A stretch of DNA of 50,875 nt from Hyphomicrobiales bacterium (GTDB lineage: Bacteria; Pseudomonadota; Alphaproteobacteria; Rhizobiales; Xanthobacteraceae), in contig JAFKKM010000042.1 of assembly GCA_017305555.1 (NCBI GenBank), positions 1 through 50,875 on the forward strand, written 5' to 3'. The position numbers were made by a program, and so were the translations under genes. Under the pieces are notes generated by a model. That model saw nothing but the letters and a program-made list of their open reading frames with translations. It was not told the DNA's origin and did not search any database. Of this stretch, positions 33,197-41,652 are shown in pieces. Position 1 is the first letter of the stretch. Each line of letters begins with the position of its first letter.

Positions 33197-34786
33197 GTGT
33201 TCAGCGTTACATCCGAATCCAGCACGCCTTCCCCCGTCCGGTCCGAGCCGCCACGGCTTTCGACCCCGGATGCCCCGTCGCAACCGAACGGTTTCGCGGC
33301 GCTGGTCGATGCCAACGCGGACTCCTCGCGGCCCGCTACAACGGATCGCCGCGATCCTCCCCCATCCTTCTCCCGCGCTTCGCGCCAGGACCGCGACCCA
33401 CCGCGCGAAGCCGCGCCGGATGCGTCAACTCCTCAGCCCGATTCGCCCCGTCACGCGGAAAGTGCGGAAGCCGGCGAAAGCTCCCGTCACGAGGCCACAA
33501 AGCCATCGAAACAGACCAAATCGGGGAAGACCGCCGACGACTCCACCGACGCCAGTTCCGGAAAAACCTCGGATGTCGATGCTACGCCGGCCTCCACCTC
33601 CGATGTTCCAGTGGACCCGTCGGCCATCATTATTGCCGCGGTCCCGGCTCCCGCCACAGCGGCCACACCCACCCCAGCAACCTCGCCGGCCGCCTCGGGA
33701 TCGGCCACCGCAGCACCACTGAGCATCGCAGCCGCCGCGATCGCGACCTCGGCACAAGCGTCAGCAATACCAACCCCGTCGGGCAACGCGACGTCTCCGA
33801 TCGCTGAAGCGGTCTCCGGCGCGGTTGGCGAAGTGAACGCAACCAATTTCACCATCGCCAAAACTATCGCGACGACGCCGGTGCCGGCATCCGAGGCGAC
33901 GGAACAGGCTGAGCTTGCGCCGTCGACCACGCCCCAATTGGCCTCGGCGGTCGCAACCGTTGCGTCCAAAGTGATCAAATCGAGCGACAAACTGGTTGTG
34001 ACACAGGCAACGACGACCGCTGACGGACCAGTGCCCGACCAAGCATCACAGCCGCCTTCACCGAATGCAACGCCGCCATCGGCCGCACAACCCGGCACCG
34101 CTCAGGCAAACCCTCATCCGCAGAGCAACGCCGGCACCGACGCGACGTCTGCGTCGCCGCCGTCTCAAGTTGATCGCTCGAACGGCGATCCCGCCGCGCC
34201 ATCGGCGAGCGGACACCACGCCGCGACGATAACGTCACAGCCGCAAGCACCGACGCCTGACGCCCTGTCTCAACTGGGCGCTACGATGACTGCACCGCAA
34301 ATACCGGCCACCACGGCCGCGCCGGCGGCGCAACTGACGGCGACGGCCATGACCAATCTCGCCGTGCCGGTCAGCGGCCTCGCCGTACAGATCGCCGCCA
34401 GCGCACGCGCCGGCAACAGCCGCTTTGAAATCCGTCTCGATCCGGCCGAACTCGGCCGTATCGACGTTCGGCTCGATGTCGACAAGCACGGGCAGGTCTC
34501 CTCGCACCTGACGGTGGAAAAGCCCGAGACGCTGGCGATGCTGCGGCAGGACGCGCCACAGCTTCAGCGCGCCCTCGAAGATGCCGGACTGAAGACCGGA
34601 CAGAACGGCCTGCAATTCAGCCTGCGCGATCAATCCTCGGGCCAGCAGAACAGCAACAACGGACAGGCCGAACGACAGCAGCAGCGCCTCGTGATCAGCG
34701 AGACCGCTGCACCACCGTTGGTCGCCGCAAACATCACATATTCATACGCCGCGAGCGCAAGCCGCGGTCTCGATATCAGAGTTTAG
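33197..34786 (+). CDS. fliK: Flagellar hook-length control protein FliK
   Basis: A 529-residue protein. The first ~380 residues are Ala/Thr/Pro/Ser-rich and disordered, as in the ruler part of FliK. The C-terminal ~110 residues hold the hook-length domain (Flg_hook): FEIRLDPAELGRIDVRLDVD, followed by LTVEKPETLAMLRQDAPQLQRALEDAGL. FliK measures hook length and switches the export apparatus through FlhB. The start is a GTG at 33197 with GAGG five bases upstream. flgD follows after nine bases, so the two form an operon, probably transcribed from the sigma-54 promoter. Confidence 0.9.
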   Translation: MFSVTSESSTPSPVRSEPPRLSTPDAPSQPNGFAALVDANADSSRPATTDRRDPPPSFSRASRQDRDPPREAAPDASTPQPDSPRHAESAEAGESSRHEATKPSKQTKSGKTADDSTDASSGKTSDVDATPASTSDVPVDPSAIIIAAVPAPATAATPTPATSPAASGSATAAPLSIAAAAIATSAQASAIPTPSGNATSPIAEAVSGAVGEVNATNFTIAKTIATTPVPASEATEQAELAPSTTPQLASAVATVASKVIKSSDKLVVTQATTTADGPVPDQASQPPSPNATPPSAAQPGTAQANPHPQSNAGTDATSASPPSQVDRSNGDPAAPSASGHHAATITSQPQAPTPDALSQLGATMTAPQIPATTAAPAAQLTATAMTNLAVPVSGLAVQIAASARAGNSRFEIRLDPAELGRIDVRLDVDKHGQVSSHLTVEKPETLAMLRQDAPQLQRALEDAGLKTGQNGLQFSLRDQSSGQQNSNNGQAERQQQRLVISETAAPPLVAANITYSYAASASRGLDIRV

Positions 34787-34795
34787 GAGATATCC

Positions 34796-35497
34796 ATGGG
34801 CGTCGAAGCAACGCTTCCAAATACAATCGTTTCGGCGCCTGCAAACCCGTCGACATCGAACACCTCGACGTCGACCAGCAAGACCACGGGCATCGCCGAC
34901 AACTTCCAGACCTTCCTGACGCTGCTGACAACGCAACTACAGAATCAGAATCCGCTCGATCCGCTGGATACCAATCAATTCACCCAGCAACTCGTGCAGT
35001 TCGCCGGCGTCGAGCAGCAACTCAAGACCAACGATCAACTCACCTCGCTGGTGACTTTGCAAAAAACCGCGCAGTCGACGCAGGCTCTGAACTTCGTCGG
35101 CTCCACGGCCGTGGTGGATGGCAGCACCGCGACCTTGCAAGACGGCAAGGCAACGTGGGCGCTCGGTGTCAGCAAACCGTCGAGCGTGACCGTCACGATC
35201 AGCAATTCCACCGGCCAGGCGGTCTATTCAGGCAATTTTTCGATGAATGCAGGCGATCATCAGGCGTTCCAATGGGACGGCCGTGGCAGTGACGGCTCGC
35301 AGTGGCCTGACGGCAGCTATACGTTGACCGCCACCGCCAAGGATGCGTCCGGTCAATCGGCCGCCGTTTCCACCGAAATCCAGGGCGTCGTGCAAGCTGC
35401 GGATCTGAGCCAGGATCCACCCACCCTCTCGATCGGCGATCAAACCTTCACGGTCGACAAGGTCAAAAAAGTGATCGCCCGCGCATCCTCCTCGTGA
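34796..35497 (+). CDS. flgD: Flagellar hook capping protein FlgD
   Basis: A 233-residue protein with the classic N-terminal FlgD signature (FLTLLTTQLQNQNPLDPLDTNQFTQQL split across residues ~40-66). A C-terminal FlgD Ig-like/tudor part follows, with GDHQAFQWDGRGSDGSQWPDGSYTLT at ~residues 150-180. FlgD is exported and caps the growing hook. The ATG has AGGAG six bases upstream. A strong intrinsic terminator lies 40 bases after the stop, so fliK-flgD is a two-gene unit. Confidence 0.95.
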   Translation: MGVEATLPNTIVSAPANPSTSNTSTSTSKTTGIADNFQTFLTLLTTQLQNQNPLDPLDTNQFTQQLVQFAGVEQQLKTNDQLTSLVTLQKTAQSTQALNFVGSTAVVDGSTATLQDGKATWALGVSKPSSVTVTISNSTGQAVYSGNFSMNAGDHQAFQWDGRGSDGSQWPDGSYTLTATAKDASGQSAAVSTEIQGVVQAADLSQDPPTLSIGDQTFTVDKVKKVIARASSS

Positions 35498-35537
35498 GCG
35501 TCACCGCCTCTCTCCTTCCTGCTTAATCCCTATCTCG

Positions 35538-35561
35538 GCCCGCCGTCAGGCGGGCTTTTTT
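35538..35561 (+). terminator. Intrinsic terminator of fliK-flgD
   Basis: A perfect 7-bp GC stem (35538-35544 with 35549-35555, GCCCGCC/GGCGGGC), loop GTCA, followed by six T residues. Confidence 0.95.
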
Positions 35562-35683
35562 ATGCCCGTCCCAAGGCCAAGTTCCGAAGCCATTCGGATT
35601 GCAGCGGTATGCTTAGGCAAATTTTAAGCCGCGCCCGGTAGATTGCGATTGTGAGTTCAGTGGTTAGTGTTTGTGAGTATGCC

Positions 35684-35959
35684 ATGACCGAACCCCATCG
35701 CCCGAGGGTGAAATACGTCATCGGGCCCGACGGAAGTCCGTTAACCATCGCGGACCTTCCCGCGCCCGGAACCAAACGGTGGGTCATCCGCCGCAAGGCC
35801 GAAGTCGTTGCCGCGGTGCGCGGCGGGCTATTGTCCCTCGAAGAGGCCTGTAGCCGCTATACGCTGACCGTGGACGAGTTCCTGTCCTGGCAGTTTTCCA
35901 TCGACCAGCACGGTCTTGCCGGTTTGCGCACGACCCGCATTCAACAATATCGCCAGTAA
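35684..35959 (+). CDS. sciP: SciP-like CtrA inhibitor (DUF1153)
   Basis: A 91-residue DUF1153 protein matching SciP of Caulobacter in length and sequence type: VKYVIGPDGSPLT, RWVIRRKAEVVAAVRGGLLS, then LSWQFSIDQHGLAGLRTTRIQQYR. SciP is a small helix-turn-helix protein that binds CtrA or CtrA-activated promoters and blocks CtrA-dependent transcription, notably of flagellar genes. Eleven extra codons from a GTG at 35651 are possible, but ATG 35684 gives the family N-terminus. It is monocistronic, between two terminators, and lies directly upstream of fliF, whose promoter region contains a CtrA-like box. Confidence 0.88.
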   Translation: MTEPHRPRVKYVIGPDGSPLTIADLPAPGTKRWVIRRKAEVVAAVRGGLLSLEEACSRYTLTVDEFLSWQFSIDQHGLAGLRTTRIQQYRQ

Positions 35960-35985
35960 GCCCTCTCGAAATCGCGAATTGTCTG

Positions 35986-36016
35986 AAAATCGGCTCCCTT
36001 CCGGGGGCCGATTTTT
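35986..36016 (+). terminator. Intrinsic terminator of sciP
   Basis: A 13-bp stem (35986-35998 with 36003-36015; AAAATCGGC and GCCGATTTT at the base, one G-T pair) with a 4-base loop and a T-run ending at 36016. The A-tract on the left could also make it work in reverse. Confidence 0.88.
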
Positions 36017-36043
36017 AGTCGTTTCCAGATTTCGTCACCGGAG

Positions 36044-36061
36044 TTAACCGCCGTTAACCAT
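36044..36061 (+). promoter_or_regulatory. Putative CtrA-binding box before fliF
   Basis: Two TTAA half-sites (36044-36047 and 36054-36057) are separated by six bases, and the second extends to TTAACCAT, the CtrA half-site consensus. The box ends 43 bases before the fliF ATG. The classic Caulobacter spacing is seven, so this is a near match. Confidence 0.6.
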
Positions 36062-36077
36062 ATGGAAACCATCCCAT

Positions 36078-36092
36078 GGGCAAATTTTGCCC
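36078..36092. promoter_or_regulatory. Palindrome upstream of fliF
   Basis: GGGCAAATTTTGCCC is a perfect 7-bp inverted repeat around one base, between the CtrA-like box and the fliF start (13 bases before the ATG). It could be an operator or a translation-control hairpin; no specific protein can be named. Confidence 0.4.
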
Positions 36093-36104
36093 AGTCGGCG
36101 TTCC

Positions 36105-37748
36105 ATGCCGAATCTCAGGGGTTGGTTCGTGCAGGGCTTGTCCGCATTCGTTAAAGGCTTGGGTGCATCCCGACTGGCCGCGATGGCCGCGGTGACCTTG
36201 GCGCTGATCGGATTTTTCGGTTTTGTCATCATGCGCGTCACAACGCCGCAGATGACGACGCTTTTCACCGATCTCAGCGTCGAGGACTCTTCCAGCATCA
36301 TCAAGGAGCTGGAACGGCAGGCGATCCCCTACGAAATGCGCAACGACGGCGCCATTCTGATGGTGCCGAAAGACAAGGTCACCCGGCTGCGCATGAAACT
36401 CGCCGAAGGCGGTCTGCCCAAAGGCGGCGGCGTCGGTTACGAGATCTTCGACAAATCCGACACCCTCGGCTCCACCAGTTTCGTCCAGAATATCAATCAT
36501 CTGCGGGCTCTGGAAGGCGAACTCGCGCGCACCATCCGCGCCATCGACCGGATTCAGGCCGCCCGCGTCCATCTGGTACTGCCGGAGCGCCCGCTGTTCT
36601 CGCGGGAAGCGCCGGAGCCCTCCGCCTCCATCGTGCTGCGGGTACGCGGCGCGCTGGAGCCGCAGCAGGTCCGCGCCATCCGCCACTTGGTGGCCTCCGC
36701 CGTCAACGGCCTGAAGCCGCAACGCGTCTCCATCGTCGATGAGGCCGGCCAACTGCTCGCGGACGGTGCCGCGGGCGATCCCGCCAACGGCGGCGCAACC
36801 AGCGACGAGCGCCGGATCAATTACGAAAAGCGGCTGCGCGGCGAAATCGAATCGATCGTCTCGTCGGTGGTCGGCTCCGGCCGCGCCCGCGTGCAACTCT
36901 CGGCAGACTTCGACTACAACAGGGTGACGCAGACTTCCGACAAGTTCGATCCGGAAGGCCGCGTGCTGCGTTCCAGCCAAACCCGCGAAGAATCCTCCCT
37001 CACCGCCGACAATCGCGACGGCCAGGTGACGGTGAACAACGAACTGCCGGGCAATCAACGCCAGGACACCGCTCCCACCGCTCGCGACCAGAGCAAGAAG
37101 AGCGAAGAAACCAACAACTACGAGATCTCCCGCACCACCAAGACCGAGGTGACCGAGGCTGGGCGCGTCAATCGCATCTCCGTCGCCGTGCTGGTCGACG
37201 GCACCTACACCAAGAACGACAAGGGCGAGATGGTCTATCAGGCGCGCGACAAGGAGCAGCTTGATCGCATCGCCGCGCTGGTGCGCTCCGCCATCGGCTT
37301 CGACCAGAAGCGCGGCGACCAGGTGGAAGTCGTCAATCTCAAGTTCGCCGAGCCGCCGATGGCTCAGCCGATCAATGAGCCCACCGGAATGCTGGGAATG
37401 CTGTCGTTCACCAAGGACGACGTCATGAACCTGATCGAGATGGTGGTGGTGCTGCTGCTCGGCCTGGTCGTCGTGTTCATGGTCGTCCGCCCGCTGGTGA
37501 AACGCATTCTGAGCCCCGATCCGGCGGCCGCTCCTGCGGTCCCTGCTCCGCCCCCCGCATTGACTGATGCCACGCCGCCTCCAGGCCAGAACCTCATCCC
37601 CAGCAACGCCACCTCGCAGATGATCGACGTCGCGCAGGTGCAGGGCCAGGTCCATGCCCAGTCGGTGCATCGCGTCGGTGAACTGGCCGATCGCAATCCG
37701 TCCGAAACCGTCTCCATCATCCGTCAATGGCTCTCGGAGCCCGCTTGA
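36105..37748 (+). CDS. fliF: Flagellar MS-ring protein FliF
   Basis: A 547-residue inner-membrane protein with the FliF layout. An N-terminal transmembrane helix lies near residues 23-43 ([19 protein letters not shown]). The periplasmic YscJ/FliF ring-building domain follows ([21 protein letters not shown], then the [23 protein letters not shown] segment). The second transmembrane helix ([25 protein letters not shown]) precedes a cytoplasmic tail that binds FliG. FliF forms the MS ring, the first part of the basal body. The frame opens at a TTG at 36087; the ATG at 36105 is chosen. fliG begins two bases after the stop. Confidence 0.95.
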   Translation: MPNLRGWFVQGLSAFVKGLGASRLAAMAAVTLALIGFFGFVIMRVTTPQMTTLFTDLSVEDSSSIIKELERQAIPYEMRNDGAILMVPKDKVTRLRMKLAEGGLPKGGGVGYEIFDKSDTLGSTSFVQNINHLRALEGELARTIRAIDRIQAARVHLVLPERPLFSREAPEPSASIVLRVRGALEPQQVRAIRHLVASAVNGLKPQRVSIVDEAGQLLADGAAGDPANGGATSDERRINYEKRLRGEIESIVSSVVGSGRARVQLSADFDYNRVTQTSDKFDPEGRVLRSSQTREESSLTADNRDGQVTVNNELPGNQRQDTAPTARDQSKKSEETNNYEISRTTKTEVTEAGRVNRISVAVLVDGTYTKNDKGEMVYQARDKEQLDRIAALVRSAIGFDQKRGDQVEVVNLKFAEPPMAQPINEPTGMLGMLSFTKDDVMNLIEMVVVLLLGLVVVFMVVRPLVKRILSPDPAAAPAVPAPPPALTDATPPPGQNLIPSNATSQMIDVAQVQGQVHAQSVHRVGELADRNPSETVSIIRQWLSEPA

Positions 37749-37750
37749 TC

Positions 37751-38839
37751 ATGGCCGTTCCGCAGCAAATCGCTCAATCCAACAACGATATCGCCAGCGT
37801 CGTCGCCACCCTCGCCGCGCGTCAAAATAATCGCGCCAAGAGCAAGCCGATGTCAGGGCCGCAGCGCGCCGCCATCCTGATGTTGGCGCTTGGCGAGCAA
37901 TATGGCGGCAAGGTCTGGTCGATGCTGGACGACGAGGAAGTTCGCGAACTGTCGATCGTGATGTCGTCCCTTGGCACCATCGAAGCCGACGTCGTCGAGG
38001 ATCTTCTGCTCGAATTCGTGTCACGGATGTCGGCTTCCGGCGCGTTGATGGGCAATTTCGACGCCACCGAGCGGCTTCTGCAGCAATACCTTCCGTCGGA
38101 TCGCGTCACCGGCATCATGGATGAAATTCGCGGACCGGCCGGCCGCAACATGTGGGAGAAACTCTCCAACGTTCAGGAAGAGGTTCTGGCGAATTACCTG
38201 AAGAACGAATATCCGCAGACCATCGCGGTGGTGCTGTCGAAGCTCAAGCCCGAACACGCCGCGCGCGTTCTGGCGATCCTGCCCGAAGACATGGCGCTCG
38301 ATGTCGTTGGCCGGATGCTGAAGATGGAAGCCGTCCAGAAAGAAGTCATCGAGCGGGTCGAACAGACGCTGCGCAGCGAATTCATGTCGAACCTGTCGCA
38401 GACCCGTCGCCGCGACGCACATGAGGTAATGGCCGAAATCTTCAATAACTTCGACCGCCAGACCGAAACCCGCTTCATCACTTCGCTGGAAGAGGAAAAC
38501 CGCGAATCCGCAGAGCGGATCAAGGCCCTGATGTTCACTTTCGACGATCTGGTGAAACTGGATTCGGCGTCCGCGCAAACCCTGATGCGCCATGTCGACA
38601 AGGACAAGCTCGGCATCGCGCTGAAAAGCGCCAACGAAGACGTTCGCGGATTCTTCCTTGGCAACATGTCGTCGCGCGCCGGCAAGATGCTACTGGACGA
38701 CATGGCCGCGCTCGGCCCGGTCCGCTTGCGCGATGTCGACGAGGCGCAGGCGCTTCTCGTCAACCTCGCCAAGGATCTTGCCGCCAAGGGTGAAATCATG
38801 CTGTCGAAGAATCGCGCCGACGACGAGTTGGTGTACTGA
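37751..38839 (+). CDS. fliG: Flagellar motor switch protein FliG
   Basis: A 362-residue protein with the N-, middle and C-terminal FliG domains. The middle domain EHPQ-type motif appears as [14 protein letters not shown], and the C-terminal torque region contains FDDLVKLD and [24 protein letters not shown] with the expected alternating charges. FliG couples stator passage to rotation. An ATG at 37727 inside fliF would add eight residues; the ATG at 37751, two bases after the fliF stop, is chosen. Its stop overlaps the fliH start by one base (TGATG). Confidence 0.95.
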   Translation: MAVPQQIAQSNNDIASVVATLAARQNNRAKSKPMSGPQRAAILMLALGEQYGGKVWSMLDDEEVRELSIVMSSLGTIEADVVEDLLLEFVSRMSASGALMGNFDATERLLQQYLPSDRVTGIMDEIRGPAGRNMWEKLSNVQEEVLANYLKNEYPQTIAVVLSKLKPEHAARVLAILPEDMALDVVGRMLKMEAVQKEVIERVEQTLRSEFMSNLSQTRRRDAHEVMAEIFNNFDRQTETRFITSLEEENRESAERIKALMFTFDDLVKLDSASAQTLMRHVDKDKLGIALKSANEDVRGFFLGNMSSRAGKMLLDDMAALGPVRLRDVDEAQALLVNLAKDLAAKGEIMLSKNRADDELVY

Positions 38840-39474
38840 TGGCGGCGCCGGCAAAATTCCTGTTCGATGTCGACTTCTCGGCACCCGACAAGTCGCGCGA
38901 GCGCGCCGCAACGCCCGCAGAGATCGCTGCGCGCGTGGCGCAAGCGGAGGCGCAGGCCTATCGCAACGGTTTCGATGCCGGGCAACGCGAAAGCCATGCC
39001 GAGAGCGAGCGGCGCGTCGCGGCGTCGTTCCAGCAGATCGGCAATAGCATCGCCGCCATCGCGGCCCAATTCGCCGAGATCGAAAGCCGCCTGCAAACCG
39101 AAGCGGTGGATGTCGCCGTCGCCACTGCCCGTAAATTGAGCGGTACGCTGATCGAGGCCGAACCGCTGGCCGAAATCACCGAACTGGTCAGCGATTGCTT
39201 CAAGCATCTGGTGTCGACGCCGCATCTGGTGATCCGGATCAATGAAGGGCTGTATGAACAGGCGCGCGACACATTCGAGCGCATGGCGAAGCAAAGCGGC
39301 TTCGCGGGCCGCCTGATCGTTCTCGCCGAGCCTGAACTGGCTGTCGGCGACTGCAAGATCGAATGGGCGGACGGCGGCGTCGTGCGCGAAGCCGCCGCCA
39401 TCGACGCCAAGATCACCGAACTGGTCGAGCGCTACGTCGCATCGCGCCATCGCAACGCCACGAGGACACCATGA
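38839..39474 (+). CDS. fliH: Flagellar assembly protein FliH
   Basis: A 211-residue protein of the FliH type. The N-terminus is KFLFDVDF; residues ~30-95 are charged helices with an AQAEAQAYRNGFDAGQ segment; and a C-terminal domain resembling V-ATPase subunit E carries LVIRINEGLY, then GDCKIEWADGG. FliH links the FliI ATPase to the C-ring and export gate. Short helical FliH proteins diverge quickly, so the name rests partly on its place between fliG and fliN. It overlaps both neighbours (1 base with fliG, ATGA with fliN). Confidence 0.85.
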   Translation: MAAPAKFLFDVDFSAPDKSRERAATPAEIAARVAQAEAQAYRNGFDAGQRESHAESERRVAASFQQIGNSIAAIAAQFAEIESRLQTEAVDVAVATARKLSGTLIEAEPLAEITELVSDCFKHLVSTPHLVIRINEGLYEQARDTFERMAKQSGFAGRLIVLAEPELAVGDCKIEWADGGVVREAAAIDAKITELVERYVASRHRNATRTP

Positions 39475-39821
39475 GCGACACCGACGGGAAAGTCCCGCTG
39501 CAAGACCTCAATGCCGCCGACGCGCCACCGATGGCGGACGATACCGGCGGCGATTACGAACAAAGCGCGCGCGTCGCCGCCGATCTGGAGGCCGTCTTCG
39601 ACGTACCGGTGCAGGTCTCGGCGGTGCTCGGCCGCTCCAAGATGGATGTCGGCGAACTTCTCAAGCTCGGTCCCGGCACGGTTCTCGAACTCGACCGCCG
39701 CGTCGGCGAAGCAATCGACATCTACGTCAACAACCGACTGGTGGCGCGCGGCGAAGTCGTGCTCGTCGAGGACAAGCTCGGCGTCACCATGACCGAAATC
39801 ATCAAGGCAGAGCGCGCCTGA
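39471..39821 (+). CDS. fliN: Flagellar motor switch protein FliN
   Basis: A 116-residue protein with a ~35-residue acidic N-terminus and a SpoA/SPOA domain: VFDVPVQVSAVLGRSKMDVGELLKLGPGTVLELDRRVGE in pieces, then IYVNNRLVARGEVVLVEDKLGVTMTEI. FliN forms the bottom of the C-ring with FliM and docks FliH for export. The ATG overlaps the fliH stop (ATGA) with GAGG five bases upstream. fliM is not in this window. Confidence 0.95.
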   Translation: MSDTDGKVPLQDLNAADAPPMADDTGGDYEQSARVAADLEAVFDVPVQVSAVLGRSKMDVGELLKLGPGTVLELDRRVGEAIDIYVNNRLVARGEVVLVEDKLGVTMTEIIKAERA

Positions 39822-39871
39822 GCGCGGACATCATCCGGCGCGCGACGCACGGACACCAATAGGAGCAAACC

Positions 39872-41257
39872 ATGCGGCTTCTCATCGTCGGCACCCTGAA
39901 GGGCCAACTGACCACCGCAACCAAGATCGCCATGGACAACGGCGCTTCGGTCACCCACGCCGAGGAAAGCGAGCAGGCGATGCGCGTGCTGCGCGGCGGC
40001 AAGGGCGCGGACCTTCTGCTGGTCGATGTCGCGCTCGATATTCGCGACCTGGTGATGCGGCTCGAGGCCGAACACATTCATGTGCCGATCGTCGCCTGCG
40101 GCATCGCCAGCGACGCCCGTGCGGCGGTCGCTGCCATTCACGCCGGCGCCAAGGAATACATCCCGCTGCCGCCCGACCCGGAACTGATCGCGGCGGTGCT
40201 GGCGGCAGTCGCCAACGATTCCCGCGACCTGATCTATCGTGACGAGACCATGGCCAAGGTGATCAAGCTGGCACAGCAGATCGCCGGCTCCGATGCCTCG
40301 ATCATGATCACCGGTGAGTCCGGCACGGGTAAGGAAGTGCTGGCACGCTATGTCCATAGCCGCTCGCAACGCGCCAAGCGGCCGTTCATCTCGGTGAATT
40401 GCGCGGCGATTCCGGAGCACCTGCTTGAAAGCGAACTGTTCGGCCACGAGAAGGGCGCGTTCACCGGCGCGATCGCGCGACGGATCGGCAAGTTCGAGGA
40501 GGCCAGCGGCGGCACGCTGCTGCTCGACGAAATTTCCGAGATGGATGTGCGGCTGCAATCGAAGCTGCTGCGCGCGATCCAGGAGCGCGTCATTGATCGT
40601 GTCGGCGGCACCCGCCCGGTACCGGTCGATATCCGCATCATCGCCACCTCGAACCGCAACCTCGCGGACGCGGTGCGCGAAGGCACCTTCCGCGAAGACC
40701 TGCTGTTCCGGCTCAACGTCGTCAACTTGAAGCTGCCGCCGCTACGCGAGCGGCCCGCGGACATCATGGAACTGGCGCAGCATTTCGCCAAGAAGTACGC
40801 CAACGCCAATGGCGTTCCCGTCCGCCCGATTTCGAACGAGGCGCGGCAAGTGCTCGTCAGCAACCGCTGGCAGGGCAACGTCCGTGAACTGGAGAACACC
40901 ATTCACCGCGCCGTGTTGATGGCGCAGGGCGACGACATCGGTGCCGATGCCATCCTCACGCCGGACGGCGACCGCCTCGATCTTGCGAAGTCCGCGCCCG
41001 CCGTCGCTCACGCGACGCTCGCCGCGGAACAGGTGACGCGCGCGCTGGTCGGCCGTACCGTCGCGGACGTCGAACGCGACCTCATTCTCGAGACGCTGAA
41101 GCACTGCCTTGGCAATCGCACCCATGCCGCGAACATCCTCGGCATCTCGATCCGCACGCTGCGCAACAAGCTGAATGAATATGCCGACGGCGGCCTGCCG
41201 ATCACCCCGGCCGGACTCGGTAACGGCGACTACCGCACCTTGCCCGCTACTGCCTGA
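39872..41257 (+). CDS. flbD: Sigma-54 activator FlbD with degenerate receiver
   Basis: A 461-residue NtrC-family activator. The receiver-like domain (1-115) keeps an aspartate at the phosphoacceptor position (Asp52 in LLLVDVALD), but the acidic pocket after beta-1 is replaced by LLIVGTLKG and no typical Asp-Asp pair remains, as in Caulobacter FlbD. The AAA+ domain is complete: Walker A GESGTGKE (148-155), GAFTGA (195-200), Walker B LLLDE, and the FREDLLFRLNV arginine region. The C-terminus has a Fis-type helix-turn-helix (LGISIRTLRNKLNEY). FlbD activates class III/IV sigma-54 flagellar genes and represses fliF in Caulobacter. It has AGGAG nine bases upstream and closes the fliF-flbD run. Confidence 0.92.
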   Translation: MRLLIVGTLKGQLTTATKIAMDNGASVTHAEESEQAMRVLRGGKGADLLLVDVALDIRDLVMRLEAEHIHVPIVACGIASDARAAVAAIHAGAKEYIPLPPDPELIAAVLAAVANDSRDLIYRDETMAKVIKLAQQIAGSDASIMITGESGTGKEVLARYVHSRSQRAKRPFISVNCAAIPEHLLESELFGHEKGAFTGAIARRIGKFEEASGGTLLLDEISEMDVRLQSKLLRAIQERVIDRVGGTRPVPVDIRIIATSNRNLADAVREGTFREDLLFRLNVVNLKLPPLRERPADIMELAQHFAKKYANANGVPVRPISNEARQVLVSNRWQGNVRELENTIHRAVLMAQGDDIGADAILTPDGDRLDLAKSAPAVAHATLAAEQVTRALVGRTVADVERDLILETLKHCLGNRTHAANILGISIRTLRNKLNEYADGGLPITPAGLGNGDYRTLPATA

Positions 41258-41258
41258 G

Positions 41259-41438
41259 CTAGACAGGCACGGTGGCGGGGGCCATCGAATAGCTCGGCGC
41301 ATCCTGATCGCGATAAATTTCGATTGGATCGCCGGGCGTAATCCGTGGCGCTGTCAGTGCGAGATAGACATAGGCCAGCAGATAGGCGACGGATAGCGCG
41401 CCAATCGCGTAGAACAGCCAGACAAATATCCGTTTCAT
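41259..41438 (-). CDS. 59-residue single-pass membrane protein
   Basis: A short frame of 59 residues starting MKRIFVWLFYAIGALSVAYL. It has one strong transmembrane helix (residues ~4-28) followed by a polar tail with TAPRITPGDPIEIYRDQDAP. The positive-inside start and coherent composition look like a real small protein. It is convergent with flbD (one base between the two stop codons) and occupies the place where flhA often follows flbD in relatives. No clear ribosome-binding site is seen. I recognise no family. Confidence 0.5.
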   Translation of the reverse strand: MKRIFVWLFYAIGALSVAYLLAYVYLALTAPRITPGDPIEIYRDQDAPSYSMAPATVPV

Positions 41439-41542
41439 ACAGATCTATATGATATGATGCGGGAACGCGGGCAACCATGCGGGTGACGCCGCCGCTTTTC
41501 CCAATCTACGCCAAGCTTGCACCCGTACGGCGGACAGTTTGT

Positions 41543-41595
41543 TAGAGCACGATCTTGTCCGAAAACCGGTTTCCACTTTTCGGGATCATGCTCTA
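41543..41595. repeat. Long palindromic repeat typical of Bradyrhizobium-like genomes
   Basis: An imperfect inverted repeat of about 50 bases with ends TAGAGCACGATC/GATCATGCTCTA and core GAAAACCGGTTTCC. This matches the dispersed palindromic element common in intergenic regions of Rhizobiales, especially this family. It lies 58 bases before the helicase gene; only one copy is present in the window. Confidence 0.8.
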
Positions 41596-41652
41596 GCTTG
41601 AGCGGATCGAATCATTGTCGCAATTGCGGCCGCCGTTTCCATTTGAACATCG

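Noticed and set aside
36075-36092. Sigma-54-like element GGGCAAATTTTGC before fliF
   Set aside because: The distance between the GG and GC elements is one base too short; better explained as a palindrome.
36054-37727. A 557-codon minus-strand frame opposite fliF
   Set aside because: Antisense shadow; fliF is complete on the plus strand.
38194-39450. A 418-codon minus-strand frame across fliG and fliH
   Set aside because: Spans two real genes antisense, with no domain.
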